A stretch of DNA of 44,054 nucleotides from Methanoculleus sp. Its GTDB lineage: Archaea; Halobacteriota; Methanomicrobia; Methanomicrobiales; Methanoculleaceae. The position numbers were made by a program, and so were the translations under genes. How positions within the stretch are numbered: the first letter of the stretch is position 1; each line of letters starts with the position of its first letter. Positions 17,108 to 25,318 of the stretch are shown here, one piece after another. The notes under the pieces are model-generated. The model saw only the letters and a program-made list of their open reading frames with translations. It was not told the DNA's origin and ran no database searches. The stretch spans positions 1 to 44,054 of the forward strand of contig JAHDQM010000036.1 in NCBI GenBank assembly GCA_018433835.1. Direction: 5' to 3'.

Positions 17108-17829
17108 AGGGCGTTCTCACCTACATCCACCGGGACTTCGTCAAGTGGATCCGGTACAGGGTAGGGCTCGTTTCGGCGCTCGTCCTTCCCGCGGCGTGGC
17201 TTCTCTTCGTCGGCCTCGCCCTGCCCGTCCAGTTCACCGGCAATTACCTTGATTTCATCACACCGGGCATTCTCGTAATGACGATTCTGACCACCGGGAT
17301 CTCCAGCGGATCGCTGTTGATGTTCGACAAGATTCTCGGGTATCTGAACAAGTTTCTCGCCATGCCGGTCCCCCGGGAGAGCATTCTTGTGAGCAAGATC
17401 CTCTTCATCACGGTGCGGGGCATTATTCAGACGACGATTATCCTGATCATTGCGGTGCTGATCGGCGCCACGATATTAAACCCGGCGCAATACGGCCTGA
17501 CCTACCTCATCCTCTTCCTGTTCGGGGTATTCATATCCGCGTTCTCCACGACCGTGGCACTCTACCTGGACGATCACGACTCCTTTGCAGCCTTCACCGC
17601 GATGGTCACGATGCCCCTGTTCTTCACCTCGAGCGCCCTCATGCCCTACGACGTGATGCCGGGCTGGCTCCGCGCCATCGCCCGCGTAAACCCGCTCAGT
17701 TTTGCCATCGATGCGATCCGCGAGGTGGGAACCGGCACCATCCCCGTGCTTTCCATCACGATGCTTGCGCTGTTCGCGGCCGTGGTCGTGGTGATTTCGG
17801 GGCATGTGTTTCGGAAGGTGACGGTGTGA
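17104..17829 (+). CDS. ABC-2 type exporter permease (DrrB-like)
   Basis: The 241-residue integral membrane protein has six predicted helices of the ABC2_membrane family. The N-terminal MKGVLTYIHRDFVKWIRYRV amphipathic part lies on the cytoplasmic side. GSLLMFDKILGYLNKFLAMPV is the conserved coupling region. MPLFFTSSALMPYDVMPGWL and ARVNPLSFAIDAIRE are family signatures near the C-terminus. I chose GTG 17104 because it overlaps the ATPase stop and has a GGGGGAGA stretch just upstream; an earlier GTG at 17071 would give a long overlap. With the ATPase it forms a complete exporter. Confidence 0.85.
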   Translation: MKGVLTYIHRDFVKWIRYRVGLVSALVLPAAWLLFVGLALPVQFTGNYLDFITPGILVMTILTTGISSGSLLMFDKILGYLNKFLAMPVPRESILVSKILFITVRGIIQTTIILIIAVLIGATILNPAQYGLTYLILFLFGVFISAFSTTVALYLDDHDSFAAFTAMVTMPLFFTSSALMPYDVMPGWLRAIARVNPLSFAIDAIREVGTGTIPVLSITMLALFAAVVVVISGHVFRKVTV

Positions 17830-18057
17830 GGATAGTTCGTTGAATGCCGATGAGAGATTCCATTCCCCGAACCCTTTCCTTCAGGTCGTAAAGTGCGGAG
17901 ATACCCCGGGAATAAAATGAAATTATCTCTACGATTGGCCGAAAAGACAATAAATACGAGTCATGGAGAATGCGATGTTTCGAAGAGGAGAAAAGCAAGT
18001 CGACACTTTTTACCGAAACACGCGCTCCATGGACGGGAGAAGTACATTAGTTCGTGC
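17830..18057. other. Tail-to-tail region between exporter and small-protein genes
   Basis: No gene is supported here. The region separates the + strand cobN unit from - strand genes. Confidence 0.4.
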
Positions 18058-18082
18058 AAAAAAGAGACCTGAAAAGTTCAGG
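18058..18082 (-). terminator. Hairpin plus T-run terminator of the 64-residue gene
   Basis: On the - strand, CCTGAA-CTT-TTCAGG (18082-18068) forms a perfect 6-bp stem. It is followed by TCTCTTTTTT. The stem overlaps the stop codon of the small gene. Confidence 0.6.
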
Positions 18083-18272
18083 CCTCGTAAGCAACGAGGA
18101 TGGCCCCGATGTCCTTTTCTGCAGTTTGTATCTTTTCGATCTGCGCTGGGTTGAGTTTCTTGTAAGGGTGAACCTTCTCATATGCGATCAGGGTCACCCC
18201 GAGTTTCTTTTCAAGGGCACGGATCTCCTCGACGGGTGCTTCCGGGAGTTTGGCCGGTCTTGTACACTCCAT
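18078..18272 (-). CDS. Small uncharacterised protein (64 residues)
   Basis: The frame encodes MECTRPAKLPEAPVEEIRAL and continues with LGVTLIAYEKVHPYKKLN, then a helix PAQIEKIQTAEKDIGAILVAYEA. The composition looks protein-like: amphipathic helices, balanced charges, and a repeated LIAYE/LVAYE strand that suggests two related alpha-beta halves. The repeats IRALEKKLGVTLIAYE and IQTAEKDIGAILVAYE align. I chose ATG 18272 because GAGGT lies ~8 bases upstream, and a terminator follows. I know no family. It sits right behind the NifK-like gene on the same strand and may belong to that system, but a TATA-like GATATATTTT (about 18438-18447) suggests its own promoter. Confidence 0.65.
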   Translation of the reverse strand: MECTRPAKLPEAPVEEIRALEKKLGVTLIAYEKVHPYKKLNPAQIEKIQTAEKDIGAILVAYEA

Positions 18273-18462
18273 AAAGATTACCTCATAACACCCCTATGCA
18301 GCTCGAAGTTGAAAAAACATTCCGTAACCGAACTTGAGCAGTACCAAGTTCTATTGAGTTGGGCAGGATCTGATGTATACGCATGAGATACCTGCGGCGG
18401 GATGCGCATCGTGAGATTGTAACCCGGGTACTTTCTGAAAATATATCAAAAACACATCCCCG

Positions 18463-19743
18463 CTAGGGAAAATCCTTCACCACATCGAAGATCAGGTCGA
18501 GAATCCACAGCGCCCCCGCTCCGCCGAGGAACGCCCTTTCCGTGAAATGTATGTCGCCGGTCGTCCGGTTGAAGATATCGACGGACTTCCTGCATCTGCC
18601 GGAAAGGACCAGATCCTTTCCGGATAAATCGTCCCCGAAGTACATATCCGGCCCGGCGACGGCGGGATCGGCTCCGAAGGCCACGGAAAGGGCGTTGGCT
18701 GCAAGGTATCCCTGAAGACAGCCGGCCGCGTTGGGGTCTTCTCCTGCCATGATATCGACGGATACCGGCATCATGCCGAGGTACTCGTACAGCCACATGG
18801 TGAGAGGGAGGGCGAACGACGAATCCCCGCGAACGGCAAACGTCGCCCCTTTCGGGTATCCTGCTTCGTGATGGTACCGGGCGATCCGGTGGAAGGCATG
18901 CGTCCGGCGCGTCCTGATCTCGTCGAGCGCCGGCGTCGGATCGCACCCGGTCGCTACGGCGACCGTTCGGATCCACGCTTCCGTGGCATCGAAACCGACC
19001 GGTGCACCTTCGTGAGAGTACACAGCAGGTATGCCGAACTCCGACTCGTAAAACTCCGCCGTCTGCCGGGAGTACTCGGGAAAAATCACGATGTTACAGG
19101 AGGCCGTCGTGGACTCCCGCAGCTCGGAAACGCTCGATCCTGCCCCGGGTACCGAAACAACGGTAAGCCCCATCAACCCGCAGAGGTGCCTGATCTCGGC
19201 GATATTGCCCTGCCAGTACTTCTGGACCATCGAAAATCCGAGCAGATTGACCCGGTTGTTCATCCGTGGCAGACGATTGAGCCGGAGCCACCGGAGGATG
19301 GCGGTTATCGCCTCGTCGAAGCCTTCGGGAAGCGGACGGGAGTACGCCGCCCCTTCAAAGGCCATGCAGACGTGATCGAGGCGTGCTTCGTTCAGGAGAC
19401 GGTTGAGGTCGTCCCCGATGAGCGACGCTCCCGGCGAGTTGACCACCGCAAGGAACGCATCCCCTTTCTCTGCTATCAGGGGGAGGATCTCTCGCAGCTT
19501 CTGCGTGGATCCATGAATATAGTCGTCGCTGTCGAGGTAGGTGCAGGGTATCCGCGACTGGCCGAAGAAGAACGGCTCCTCGAATGAGCGCCGGTTCAGT
19601 GAATTGTCCCGCGGGAAATAGCGGTCCGAAAAGTATGCAGGGTTCCCCCGGCAGCCGTTAGGCCCGTTCATCACCGCCCGGGCGTCGGAAATCCCTTCGA
19701 TGGCGAGCAACGTCCCGATAAACCCGTCGGCATCAAGGTTCAT
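18463..19743 (-). CDS. Nitrogenase component 1-like subunit (NifK/BchB-like partner)
   Basis: This 426-residue protein has the oxidoreductase nitrogenase component 1 fold: N-terminal GFIGTLLAIEGISDARAVMN, then three Rossmann-like domains with repeated strands such as NNRVNLLGFSMVQKYWQGN. Of the three Cys that hold the P-cluster in NifD, only the one in NGPNGC (Cys31) remains. The first is replaced (GFIGT where GCAYAG is usual). The third, in CPPGIVGDN of its partner, reads NSPGASLIGDD. One Cys here plus three in the partner would hold one [4Fe-4S] cluster, like the 3+1 arrangement in BchN-BchB. ATG 19743 has GGGAGGGAA upstream and overlaps the stop of the fusion gene. The substrate is unknown. 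Confidence 0.8.
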   Translation of the reverse strand: MNLDADGFIGTLLAIEGISDARAVMNGPNGCRGNPAYFSDRYFPRDNSLNRRSFEEPFFFGQSRIPCTYLDSDDYIHGSTQKLREILPLIAEKGDAFLAVVNSPGASLIGDDLNRLLNEARLDHVCMAFEGAAYSRPLPEGFDEAITAILRWLRLNRLPRMNNRVNLLGFSMVQKYWQGNIAEIRHLCGLMGLTVVSVPGAGSSVSELRESTTASCNIVIFPEYSRQTAEFYESEFGIPAVYSHEGAPVGFDATEAWIRTVAVATGCDPTPALDEIRTRRTHAFHRIARYHHEAGYPKGATFAVRGDSSFALPLTMWLYEYLGMMPVSVDIMAGEDPNAAGCLQGYLAANALSVAFGADPAVAGPDMYFGDDLSGKDLVLSGRCRKSVDIFNRTTGDIHFTERAFLGGAGALWILDLIFDVVKDFP

Positions 19744-21926
19744 AGAATTCCCTCCCCGTCCTTTTTCCAGCCTTCGGTAGCGGGAAGCTTCAGCAGCCTG
19801 CTCCACAGTTCGGCCCGTTCAACCGCCGCGTGAAACCCAAAGCCGGGGCAGTACGGGATGTGCGCACCTCTCGCCTGATCATGGGGTTTCAACACGGGAT
19901 AGGTGTACAGGACCAGATCCGGCCTGATAGTGCGGATATCCTCCGACCGCATATCAACGGTGTAGTTCTTCTCGACCGGGATCGTTCCCGCATGCCGCGA
20001 TGCGAACGATTCCGAGATAGGCGAATACGTAAGACCGATCTTTACGATACTCATCTTCAGGTCTTCGGCAAGGTCGCAGATCCAGTCCACGGATCTGGGA
20101 TACGTCGAGATGAGAACTGTTTTCCCTTCGAGATGCGGCCTGAGTCGTTCTATTCGTCTGTTGTACTCATCTCTCTCTTCAGCGATGATCTCGTTGGCAA
20201 GTGCCTCCCTGCCGAAGAACTCCGCCACCGCCATCAGCCAGGCTTCCGTTTCTCCAAACCCTACCGGAAGGGTTCTGTCGAGGAACGGAACACCCGAAAC
20301 CGACGTGAGTGTTTTCCGGATGCCTTCCGATGCATCGTCGTTGTCGGCAGGCAGGTTCAGCGCGGCGTTATTGAAGTCCAGCAGCGAGCCGAAGGAGCAT
20401 TTACGCAAAAACCGGCAATTCACCGTAACGCCGAGCCGTTCTAAGAGACCTTCCACGACCCCGATACTCTCCTCATCGTTGAGCGCAAGCCACTTTTCGG
20501 CAACGATGTTTACCGAAGTGCATTCTTTCACCCGCTTGCTCTCAGGCATAAGTCCGGCAACCATACGGTAGGTATCCAGCACCCCCTGTGCGAAGTCTCC
20601 CGTGAGATTCCCGTCGACCGGAACGGGTATTACCTGCACCCCCGGGTACTGTTCCGATACTTTTTTCGCAACATTCCCGACGTTATCCCCAACAATCCCC
20701 GGAGGACAGGCCGTTACGACAAAAATATGAGTAAACCCTTTCTTAATCGCCGATTCGATGGTTTCGGCAAGTATTCTCTCTCCGCCGAAGATGAACTCCT
20801 CATCGGTCATGTCCGTGGACAGCAGCCTGTTCACCAGGCCCGGATCGTAGGGTTGCCCGAAGATCGTTGCGGAACGCTGCTCCGTATCCAGCAGTTTTTC
20901 GCAGATCATGAGCAGACAACTTCTCGGGCAGTGCATTATCGTGGCGACATCGGTGATCTGCGCTGTGACGGATACGGCCCCGGCAAATGCACAGCCGATA
21001 AGGGGGCGTTTGCTCTTTACCGATCCCGACAGATGCCGCCCGGGTGCCTCCCGGACGCAGAATGAGGAGAAGTCGTACTTTTGTACCGTGCCACGAGCCT
21101 CCCGCTGCAGGACGATCTCTTCCAGTTTCTTGTCGGATAGTGGCAGCGCAGGGTACAGGACGGGGGACCTCGCCGACCGGATATTCTCGATATGGCCCGC
21201 GATCTGCCGGAAGATCGATGCTTCCGGCGAGGCAGGGTATCTTTCGATGACCGTGCACCCTTCTTTTTCCGCATTCGCAAAGATCTCGCTCCGGGGAATA
21301 GATGCCACAATCGGCAGCCTGACGGCACGTGCAAACCGCGTGACCCGATCATCTTCTTCTTCGAGCCCCCGTGCATTGTGAATGATGCCGGCGACCTTGC
21401 ACGTCTGCCCGGTGAAATTTTGTATACCGCGCAGGATATTGTTCGCCGCATAAAGCGAGAGGTATTCCCCCGACGTGACGATAAAGACCGCATCGGCGTA
21501 TTCGTCCCGTACAGGAACGGCAAACCCGCCGCAGACCACATCGCCCAGGACGTCGTAGATACTGACATCAAAAGAATACGACTTGATGCCGAGACTCTCA
21601 AGAAGTTCGAACGTGGTAATTATACCTCTTCCCGCACACCCCACGCCCGGCTCGGGTCCTCCTGCCTCGACACACGCAACGGCCCCATACCCCTTGAACA
21701 CGATCTCTTCAAGGCGCCTGTCTTCGGGGAGAACATTCTTGATATATTCCAGGACGGTGGTCGGCACCTCGCCCCCGATAAGAAGTCTCGTGGAATCGTG
21801 CTTGGGATCGCATCCGATCTGCATAACCCTCAGGCCGTCTTGTGCGAGTGCGGCCGACACGTTGGCGGAGATGGTCGATTTCCCGATCCCGCCCTTTCCA
21901 TAAACAGCGATCCTAATACAAATCAC
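19740..21926 (-). CDS. NifH-NifD fusion: nitrogenase-like reductase ATPase joined to catalytic subunit
   Basis: This 728-residue protein joins two usually separate proteins. Residues ~1-265 are a NifH/BchL-type Fe-protein: P-loop GKGGIGKST (10-18), GCDPKHDST, and the [4Fe-4S] ligands Cys97 in GCAGRG and Cys132 in DVVCGGF, at the same numbers as in Azotobacter NifH. Residues ~300-728 are a NifD/BchN-like subunit with LIGCAFAGA, MHCPRSC and TACPPGIVGDN, the three cluster Cys motifs. Electrons would pass from the Fe-protein half to the catalytic half with ATP hydrolysis. I chose GTG 21926 because MICIRIAVYGKGG starts the family. It overlaps the upstream ATPase gene by 14 bases. It is not CfbC/CfbD, which are separate, shorter proteins. 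Confidence 0.9.
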   Translation of the reverse strand: MICIRIAVYGKGGIGKSTISANVSAALAQDGLRVMQIGCDPKHDSTRLLIGGEVPTTVLEYIKNVLPEDRRLEEIVFKGYGAVACVEAGGPEPGVGCAGRGIITTFELLESLGIKSYSFDVSIYDVLGDVVCGGFAVPVRDEYADAVFIVTSGEYLSLYAANNILRGIQNFTGQTCKVAGIIHNARGLEEEDDRVTRFARAVRLPIVASIPRSEIFANAEKEGCTVIERYPASPEASIFRQIAGHIENIRSARSPVLYPALPLSDKKLEEIVLQREARGTVQKYDFSSFCVREAPGRHLSGSVKSKRPLIGCAFAGAVSVTAQITDVATIMHCPRSCLLMICEKLLDTEQRSATIFGQPYDPGLVNRLLSTDMTDEEFIFGGERILAETIESAIKKGFTHIFVVTACPPGIVGDNVGNVAKKVSEQYPGVQVIPVPVDGNLTGDFAQGVLDTYRMVAGLMPESKRVKECTSVNIVAEKWLALNDEESIGVVEGLLERLGVTVNCRFLRKCSFGSLLDFNNAALNLPADNDDASEGIRKTLTSVSGVPFLDRTLPVGFGETEAWLMAVAEFFGREALANEIIAEERDEYNRRIERLRPHLEGKTVLISTYPRSVDWICDLAEDLKMSIVKIGLTYSPISESFASRHAGTIPVEKNYTVDMRSEDIRTIRPDLVLYTYPVLKPHDQARGAHIPYCPGFGFHAAVERAELWSRLLKLPATEGWKKDGEGIL

Positions 21927-22950
21927 CCCTGCGGTCAAAAGCAGAGATGCTCTCAATCAATTCTGCAATGCTTGCGCATTCCTCTGCTACGGCACCGGTC
22001 CGAATCTCCCACATCGTCTTTCCGCCATCGTTGCGTATCGTCACGGTGATATCCCCCATTCCGCCTTCTGCCGGGAGGTAACCGATACGTTCCAGTGCAT
22101 ACCAGGTCCATATCTGCTCGACCGACTTTTGGGCCTCAAGCACGAAGGTGCCTTTCTTTTCGATCGGGATGGCGAACTCCCCGCGCACGGGATCGAAGCT
22201 CACCCCGTGAATGCCGAATGCCGAACCAAAGATACCCGAGATTACCAGGTCTTCGGGAATCCCGGAGATCAGGGTACCGTGCCGGTCGATGATCCAGAGT
22301 CGGTCGGCACACCGGATAGCCAGATTCAGGTCATGTGTGGAGAGGAGAATAGCTTTGCCGGTCGACCGCGCAACCGATCTCAGTATCCTCATGGTCTCGA
22401 TCTTATGAGGGAGATCCAGAAACGCAGTCGGTTCATCGAGCACCATGAGAACCGGCTCCTGGGCAAGGGCCCGCGCAATCATCACCTTCTGCCGCTCCCC
22501 GTCACTCATCTCGTGGATGAACCGGTGTGTCAGATCGCTTGCACCGACCGAGGCGATCGCCGAGAGGATAACCTCATTATCGTCTTCGGTCAGGCGGCCG
22601 GCCCAGTTCGTGTGCGGGAACCTTCCGAGGGCGACAATATCGAAGGCGGTCATAAAGCCTGTCTCGACAGGCGTCGTGAGGACCACGCTCAGGGTCTTCG
22701 CCTTCTCCTCCGGACCGTGGTCCGCGATCTTCTTACCGAGAAGCACCACTTCTCCGGAAAGAGGAGGCTGGATCCCGGTCAGGGTCCGGATGAGCGTCGA
22801 TTTTCCGGATCCGTTCGGCCCGACCAGGCAGACAAGCTCTCCCGGGTTGAGCAGGAGATTGAGGTTTTTTGAGACCTCTTTCATGCCCGTTTTCTGATTC
22901 CGGTAGCCGATAGTGAGATCCTTGCAGGTCAGTACGGCAGGACTGTTCAT
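21913..22950 (-). CDS. FecE/BtuD-type ABC importer ATPase with C-terminal extension
   Basis: The 345-residue protein starts MNSPAVLTCKDLTIGYRNQ and has Walker A VGPNGSGKSTLIRTLTG (~38-54), signature EMSDGERQKVMIARAL (Asp for the usual Gly) and Walker B VLMVLDEPTAFLDLP. The final ~90 residues (from EKKGTFVLEAQKSVEQIWTW) are an addition, seen in some archaeal iron/cobalamin ATPases, of unknown role. The start at ATG 22950 has a GGAGGGGG stretch upstream and overlaps the permease stop (ATGA). It is the importer ATPase for the permease and binding protein just upstream, and lies before the NifH-NifD fusion in the same operon. Confidence 0.85.
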   Translation of the reverse strand: MNSPAVLTCKDLTIGYRNQKTGMKEVSKNLNLLLNPGELVCLVGPNGSGKSTLIRTLTGIQPPLSGEVVLLGKKIADHGPEEKAKTLSVVLTTPVETGFMTAFDIVALGRFPHTNWAGRLTEDDNEVILSAIASVGASDLTHRFIHEMSDGERQKVMIARALAQEPVLMVLDEPTAFLDLPHKIETMRILRSVARSTGKAILLSTHDLNLAIRCADRLWIIDRHGTLISGIPEDLVISGIFGSAFGIHGVSFDPVRGEFAIPIEKKGTFVLEAQKSVEQIWTWYALERIGYLPAEGGMGDITVTIRNDGGKTMWEIRTGAVAEECASIAELIESISAFDRRGDLY

Positions 22951-24068
22951 GTGGTAACCCCCCTCCCGAACCGCGTTCCCCGCACGATCACCCATATGAC
23001 AACCGGAGCCCCAAAGAGGGCAGTGATGGCATTCAGCGGCAGCACGAGATCCATGCCCGGCAGATGGGAGATGATGTCCGTCGCAAGGGCAATGATCCCG
23101 CCGACGATAACGCAGGTTGGCACGAGGATCCGGTGGTCGGCGGTGACGAACAGGCTCCGGCAGAAATGGGGGACTGCAATCCCGAGAAATCCAATCGGGC
23201 CGCAGAACGCCGTGACGACCCCTGCCATCACCGCGGTGCTGACCATGATCGTGTTCTTGACTTTGTTGTAATCCATTCCCATGCTCACCGCATACTGCTC
23301 GCCGAGCAGCAGGACGTTCAAGGGTTTTGCGAGGAGGAAAGACACGACAAATCCGACCGTCAGGAGAACGGCGAAGAGAGGGAGCTGACCCCAGGTGACG
23401 CCCGAGAAGCTGCCGAACGTCCAGAACGAGTACGTATGCATGCTGGACTCGTCGGAAAACTGCAGAAGGATGGTGACGATCGCCCCGCTGATGTAGGATA
23501 CCATAATGCCGAGGACGAGGATGGTGACATTGCTCTGAATCTTTGCAGATATTACAAGGATGAGGAGCAGGACGGCAAGTGAGCCCAGCATGGCGGCAAA
23601 CGAGATCCCCACATCCCCGAGGAAGCCGAGGCCGGCAAACACCGCGCCGATACCGGCGAGTCCCGACGACAGCATGACCAGCGCGACACCGACGCTGGCA
23701 CCCGAGCTGATGCCCAGAATATACGGATCAGCCAGCGGATTCCGGAAGAACGTCTGCATCAGGAGTCCGGACAGAGCGAGCGCGGCCCCGGCGAACACCG
23801 CCGTTATCGCTTTGGGGAGTCGCCAGACCCAGAAGATCGTGGCCCACGTATCCTTCACCTCACCTCCGGTTATTATGGCAAAGAGCGAGTCCAGAGGGAT
23901 ATTGACCGACCCCAGTACGATGTCGAGGGCAAAAAGCACGCCCAGGATGCAGAGGGCGAGCGGTATCCCAAGAGACACTTTTCTGAAAGATTCAGTGCAG
24001 GTGGCAGGTGCGGGCCCGGTGGCCGGATTTCTGAACCGTTCGCGGACGCAACTCTCGCCCGGCTTCAT
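22947..24068 (-). CDS. FecCD/BtuC-family ABC importer permease
   Basis: The 373-residue membrane protein has a ~30-residue soluble N-terminus followed by about ten helices. It carries the family motifs WRLPKAITAVFAGAALALSG, QTFFRNPLADPYILGISSGA, GPIGFLGIAVPHFCRSLFV and ADHRILVPTCVIVGGIIALA. It differs from the btuC-like gene at 3718 in sequence, so this is a second importer. It overlaps the binding-protein gene upstream (24065-24068) and the ATPase gene downstream. The substrate may be a corrinoid, other tetrapyrrole or chelated metal. The genes around it suggest a tetrapyrrole. Confidence 0.88.
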   Translation of the reverse strand: MKPGESCVRERFRNPATGPAPATCTESFRKVSLGIPLALCILGVLFALDIVLGSVNIPLDSLFAIITGGEVKDTWATIFWVWRLPKAITAVFAGAALALSGLLMQTFFRNPLADPYILGISSGASVGVALVMLSSGLAGIGAVFAGLGFLGDVGISFAAMLGSLAVLLLILVISAKIQSNVTILVLGIMVSYISGAIVTILLQFSDESSMHTYSFWTFGSFSGVTWGQLPLFAVLLTVGFVVSFLLAKPLNVLLLGEQYAVSMGMDYNKVKNTIMVSTAVMAGVVTAFCGPIGFLGIAVPHFCRSLFVTADHRILVPTCVIVGGIIALATDIISHLPGMDLVLPLNAITALFGAPVVIWVIVRGTRFGRGVTT

Positions 24069-25318
24069 ACCCCCTCCCCGTGCGGAGTGCCGACGTGCCG
24101 GTAGTAGTACAATTCATAGTCGGGGACGAACTCTGGATGCAGGATCGCTACCAGGTCCTCGAGCACGATGTCCGGCCGCAGTATGCCCGACTGCCAGTAA
24201 TCGTTGCCGCCGAAGGCATTCACCCTGGCGTTGTAATGATAGATATTTCCGCTTTTGAAAGCATCGAAGTTCGTATACCGCGGGTCGAGGGCAAGGAGTT
24301 CGTCGATGTCGTCGCTGAAGCCGATGTTGATCCAGTAGTCGGCATCGTGCGCCCTTTCATAAACAACCTCAACGTCAATAGAGCGGTCTCCCCGCCCGGT
24401 GTCGTCTGAGAGGACGTACTCGGCACCGGCATCCCGGAACAGTTTTGCCACGTAACTGCCCCCGCCCGGTGCATACCACGTGCCCTGATAATCGATGCCG
24501 GAGAAGACCGTGGGTTTATCGTCCAGGTTCTTCGTCTTCCCGGAAACTTCCAGGTACCCGGCTTTTACTCCGTCAAAGAAATCGTTTGCTTCCTGCTCCT
24601 TGTTGTAAAAATACGCGATAAACTTTATCCACTCAGCCCTGCCAAGCGGACAATCCTCCATCCACTCTGCCGTGACCACCGGTTTAAGCCCGGCTTCCCG
24701 CAGTTTGTAGTGACTGTCGGAATCCTTATTTCCATTTGCTATGCAAAAGACCACATCCGGCTCGAGTTCGATTATTCGTTCGGTGTCTAGCATGGTACCC
24801 ATCGAAGATGTGCCGCTTCCGATCTCCTCGATCGCGCCCCCTTCTGCAAACCGGCGGATCTCTTCATCGTATACGGAATCAATGCCGTTGTGACCTTTAA
24901 CGGAACTTAATTCATCCAACCGGGTGATCTGGCACAGGTGTATCGCCGATAGGGTGACCGCTTTCTCTATCGGCACAAAGAACACCTGCGCGTCCGGATA
25001 ACCTGCCGGGACCTTTTCTCCGCGCTGGACGAGCAGGTAGGTGAAATTCTCGTCCTTTCTCCCCCAGGGATCATGGATGGAAACCACTTTGTACGTCCCG
25101 TGGTATTCGACGGAAAAACCCCCGGCATATTCCGGGTACGACTTGTTGAAAAACAGGTCTTCTTCTCCGGCCGCCTCTCCCGATACCGGGATAGCCGGAC
25201 CGTTCCCGCTATGATTGGCCGCTATCGCCGACAACCCGATTACCACTGCAGCAACAATTGCGATAACGATTATTCCCGTGTAAATCCATTTCTTCTGCTC
25301 AGGTAATGCCACTCTCAT
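24065..25318 (-). CDS. Membrane-anchored substrate-binding protein of FecBCD/BtuFCD importer
   Basis: The 417-residue protein has an N-terminal membrane anchor (WIYTGIIVIAIVAAVVIGLS). It then has a TroA/BtuF-like two-lobed fold, recognisable by VSIHDPWG, LSAIHLCQITRLDEL, IIELEPDVVFCIANGN, LGRAEWIKFIAYFYNKE and the C-terminal helix IVLEDLVAILHPEFVPDY. It is longer than typical BtuF. I chose ATG 25318, whose A lies at the ChlD stop (shared TGA), with GGAGAGGAG upstream. It is the outer receptor for the importer encoded in the next two genes. A ligand is not evident from sequence. Confidence 0.85.
   Translation of the reverse strand: MRVALPEQKKWIYTGIIVIAIVAAVVIGLSAIAANHSGNGPAIPVSGEAAGEEDLFFNKSYPEYAGGFSVEYHGTYKVVSIHDPWGRKDENFTYLLVQRGEKVPAGYPDAQVFFVPIEKAVTLSAIHLCQITRLDELSSVKGHNGIDSVYDEEIRRFAEGGAIEEIGSGTSSMGTMLDTERIIELEPDVVFCIANGNKDSDSHYKLREAGLKPVVTAEWMEDCPLGRAEWIKFIAYFYNKEQEANDFFDGVKAGYLEVSGKTKNLDDKPTVFSGIDYQGTWYAPGGGSYVAKLFRDAGAEYVLSDDTGRGDRSIDVEVVYERAHDADYWINIGFSDDIDELLALDPRYTNFDAFKSGNIYHYNARVNAFGGNDYWQSGILRPDIVLEDLVAILHPEFVPDYELYYYRHVGTPHGEGV

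Noticed and set aside
19740..21926. True nitrogenase (nifHDK)
   Set aside because: NifH is fused, the NifK-like protein lacks most cluster Cys, and no nifE, nifN or nifB is nearby, so nitrogen fixation is unlikely.
18463..21926. CfbC/CfbD for F430 synthesis
   Set aside because: Those are two separate, shorter proteins with a homodimeric CfbD. Here there is a fusion plus a second, different NifK-like subunit.
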